DNA of 5,291 bases from an uncultured Helicobacteraceae bacterium. Lineage in GTDB: Bacteria; Campylobacterota; Campylobacteria; Campylobacterales; Sulfurimonadaceae. The notes beneath the pieces were generated by a model. That model was not told where the DNA came from, searched no databases, and was given only the letters and a program-made list of their open reading frames with translations. The stretch is taken from positions 1 through 5,291 of the forward strand of contig CAIUZU010000375.1 in the NCBI GenBank assembly GCA_903903705.1. The letters run 5' to 3'. Below, one piece after another: positions 4,034 through 5,291 of this stretch. Positions within the stretch are counted from its first letter, which is position 1; every line of letters starts with the position of its first letter. A program made the position numbers and the translations under genes.

Positions 4034-5291
4034 ATGACAACAAAAAAGTATATCTTAAAAACTATAAAAACCAGACCGCTTATCATTGACGGTGCTATGG
4101 GAACACAACTTCAACAAAGGGATGAAAAAATCCCAAAAGAGGCTTGGGAGGGCAATGAGGGGTGTAATGAGCTATTAAATGTTACATGTCCTGAGGTTTT
4201 AAATGAAATTTTCCATGCATATTTAACTGCAGGTGCAGATTTTATCACTACAAACACTTTTGGCTCATTTAGCTGGGTTTTAGATGATTACAACATCGGA
4301 AATCGTGCATATGAGCTGACTCGTGCCGGAGCTAAACTTGTAAAAGACGAGTGTGCTAAATTTTCAACTCCAGAGCATCCGAGATTTTGTTTAGGCTCTA
4401 TCGGACCGGGAACAAAACTACCCTCTTTAGGACATATCGACTACGATGAGATGTATGAGGGATATACGGAGTTTTGTTTAGCTCTTATTGACGGTGGAGT
4501 AGATGTTTTCTTACTTGAGACATGTCAAGATCCTCTGCAGATAAAAGCCGCACTTCATGCATGCGAAGAAGCAAACCGACAAAGAGGCGTTGAAATTCCT
4601 ATCATGGTCTCGGTCACAATAGAGCTAAGCGGAACTATGCTTATCGGAACGGATGCTTCAACTATTGCGACCATTCTTGAACCTTTTGATATTTTAAGTC
4701 TCGGTTTTAACTGCGGAACAGGACCTGAGCAGGTTTTAAAACATGTAAAAACGCTGAGCGAGATCTGGGGTAAACCTATAAGCGTACATGCAAATGCAGG
4801 ACTTCCTCAAAATCGTGGCGGTTACACATACTATCCTATGGGACCTGATGAGTTTGCAGACAAGCAGGAAGAGTTTTTGAAGTATGACGGTGTGAGCTTT
4901 TTAGGCGGATGCTGCGGAACAACACCTCAGCATATCCGTGCACTTGTTAACCGAGTTAGTAGCTTATCTCCAAAAGTGCCAAGCGGAAAACAGGAAAACG
5001 CTTTAGCTTCACTATTCTCCAGCGTGCCGCTTATGCAAAAACCTGCTCCGCTTCTTATAGGAGAGCGTTCAAATGCAACAGGTTCAAAAGCTTTTAGAGA
5101 ACTTTTGCTTGCCGAGGATTACGAAGGAACAATCAGTGTTGCACAACAGCAGGTAAGAGTCGGTGCACATGTACTTGATGTCAGTGTCGGCTTTGCAGGG
5201 CGTGACGAGACAAAAGATATGAAGAGTGTTATGGATCTTTATGCCCAAAAGATAGCTCTTCCGCTTATGCCCGACTCCACACAAACGGCAG
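4034..5291 (+). CDS. metH: Cobalamin-dependent methionine synthase MetH, N-terminal part
   Basis: MetH transfers a methyl group from 5-methyltetrahydrofolate via cobalamin to homocysteine, making methionine and regenerating folate in the cytoplasm. The frame is open to the window end: 419 codons of a protein that is normally about 1,150-1,250 residues. Residues about 12-310 are the homocysteine-binding barrel, with IDGAMGTQLQ (18-27), TNTFGS (73-78) and zinc ligands C227 (FNCGTGPE), C293 and C294 (GGCCGTTPQH). Residues from about 338 begin the folate-binding barrel, with IGERSNATGSKAF (342-354) and GAHVLDVSVG (377-386). The folate barrel is cut and the cobalamin and activation domains lie downstream. 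The ATG at 4034 is preceded by a weak AAGAAG; the ATG at 4018 is out of frame. It is divergent from ccoG with 166 bp between the starts. Confidence 0.96.
   Translation, partial: MTTKKYILKTIKTRPLIIDGAMGTQLQQRDEKIPKEAWEGNEGCNELLNVTCPEVLNEIFHAYLTAGADFITTNTFGSFSWVLDDYNIGNRAYELTRAGAKLVKDECAKFSTPEHPRFCLGSIGPGTKLPSLGHIDYDEMYEGYTEFCLALIDGGVDVFLLETCQDPLQIKAALHACEEANRQRGVEIPIMVSVTIELSGTMLIGTDASTIATILEPFDILSLGFNCGTGPEQVLKHVKTLSEIWGKPISVHANAGLPQNRGGYTYYPMGPDEFADKQEEFLKYDGVSFLGGCCGTTPQHIRALVNRVSSLSPKVPSGKQENALASLFSSVPLMQKPAPLLIGERSNATGSKAFRELLLAEDYEGTISVAQQQVRVGAHVLDVSVGFAGRDETKDMKSVMDLYAQKIALPLMPDSTQTA

Noticed and set aside
5084..5284. Minus-strand frame of 66 codons
   Set aside because: It is antisense to the folate domain of metH, whose plus-strand frame is clearly coding. 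Its product is not recognisable.

Overview
This 5.3 kb window is an ordinary-looking chromosomal segment from an AT-rich bacterium, most likely a Campylobacterota member of the Sulfurimonas type. The assignment rests on the low GC content, T-rich promoters with weak -35 boxes, the style of the CcoG and MetH proteins, and a c-di-GMP enzyme with a CZB zinc domain. It is an inference from gene content, not a database match.

Layout: (1) positions 1-33 are the 3' end of a tRNA on the + strand, cut by the window edge. (2) 107-1387 on the - strand encodes a 426-residue diguanylate cyclase with three parts: an unrecognised helical N-terminus, a CZB-type zinc-binding domain and an intact GGEEF domain with an inhibitory RxxD site. 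(3) 1388-1710 is a divergent promoter region that also holds an unexplained stop-free but start-free minus-strand frame. (4) 1711-2073 on the + strand encodes a small lipoprotein with glycine exactly every seventh residue, seven times. (5) 2074-2433 is non-coding and unusually dense in perfect hairpins, including two 18-nt palindromes of identical 8-2-8 design whose centres are 40 bp apart. (6) 2434-3867 on the - strand is ccoG, the membrane iron-sulfur/copper protein for cbb3 oxidase assembly. (7) 3868-4033 is a compact divergent promoter region with a perfect 7-1-7 palindrome resembling a Fur box and two further palindromes. (8) 4034-5291 on the + strand is the first 419 codons of metH, cobalamin-dependent methionine synthase, running off the window.

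The genes do not form one operon or pathway. Each appears to be its own transcription unit: two divergent pairs (cyclase/lipoprotein and ccoG/metH), with lipoprotein and ccoG converging on the hairpin-rich spacer. Themes are metal-linked signalling (zinc and c-di-GMP), copper delivery to respiration (CcoG) and one-carbon metabolism (MetH). I found no mobile element, CRISPR array or defence system. The items most worth a second look are the cyclase architecture, the glycine-heptad lipoprotein, the paired palindromes and the possible Fur site.
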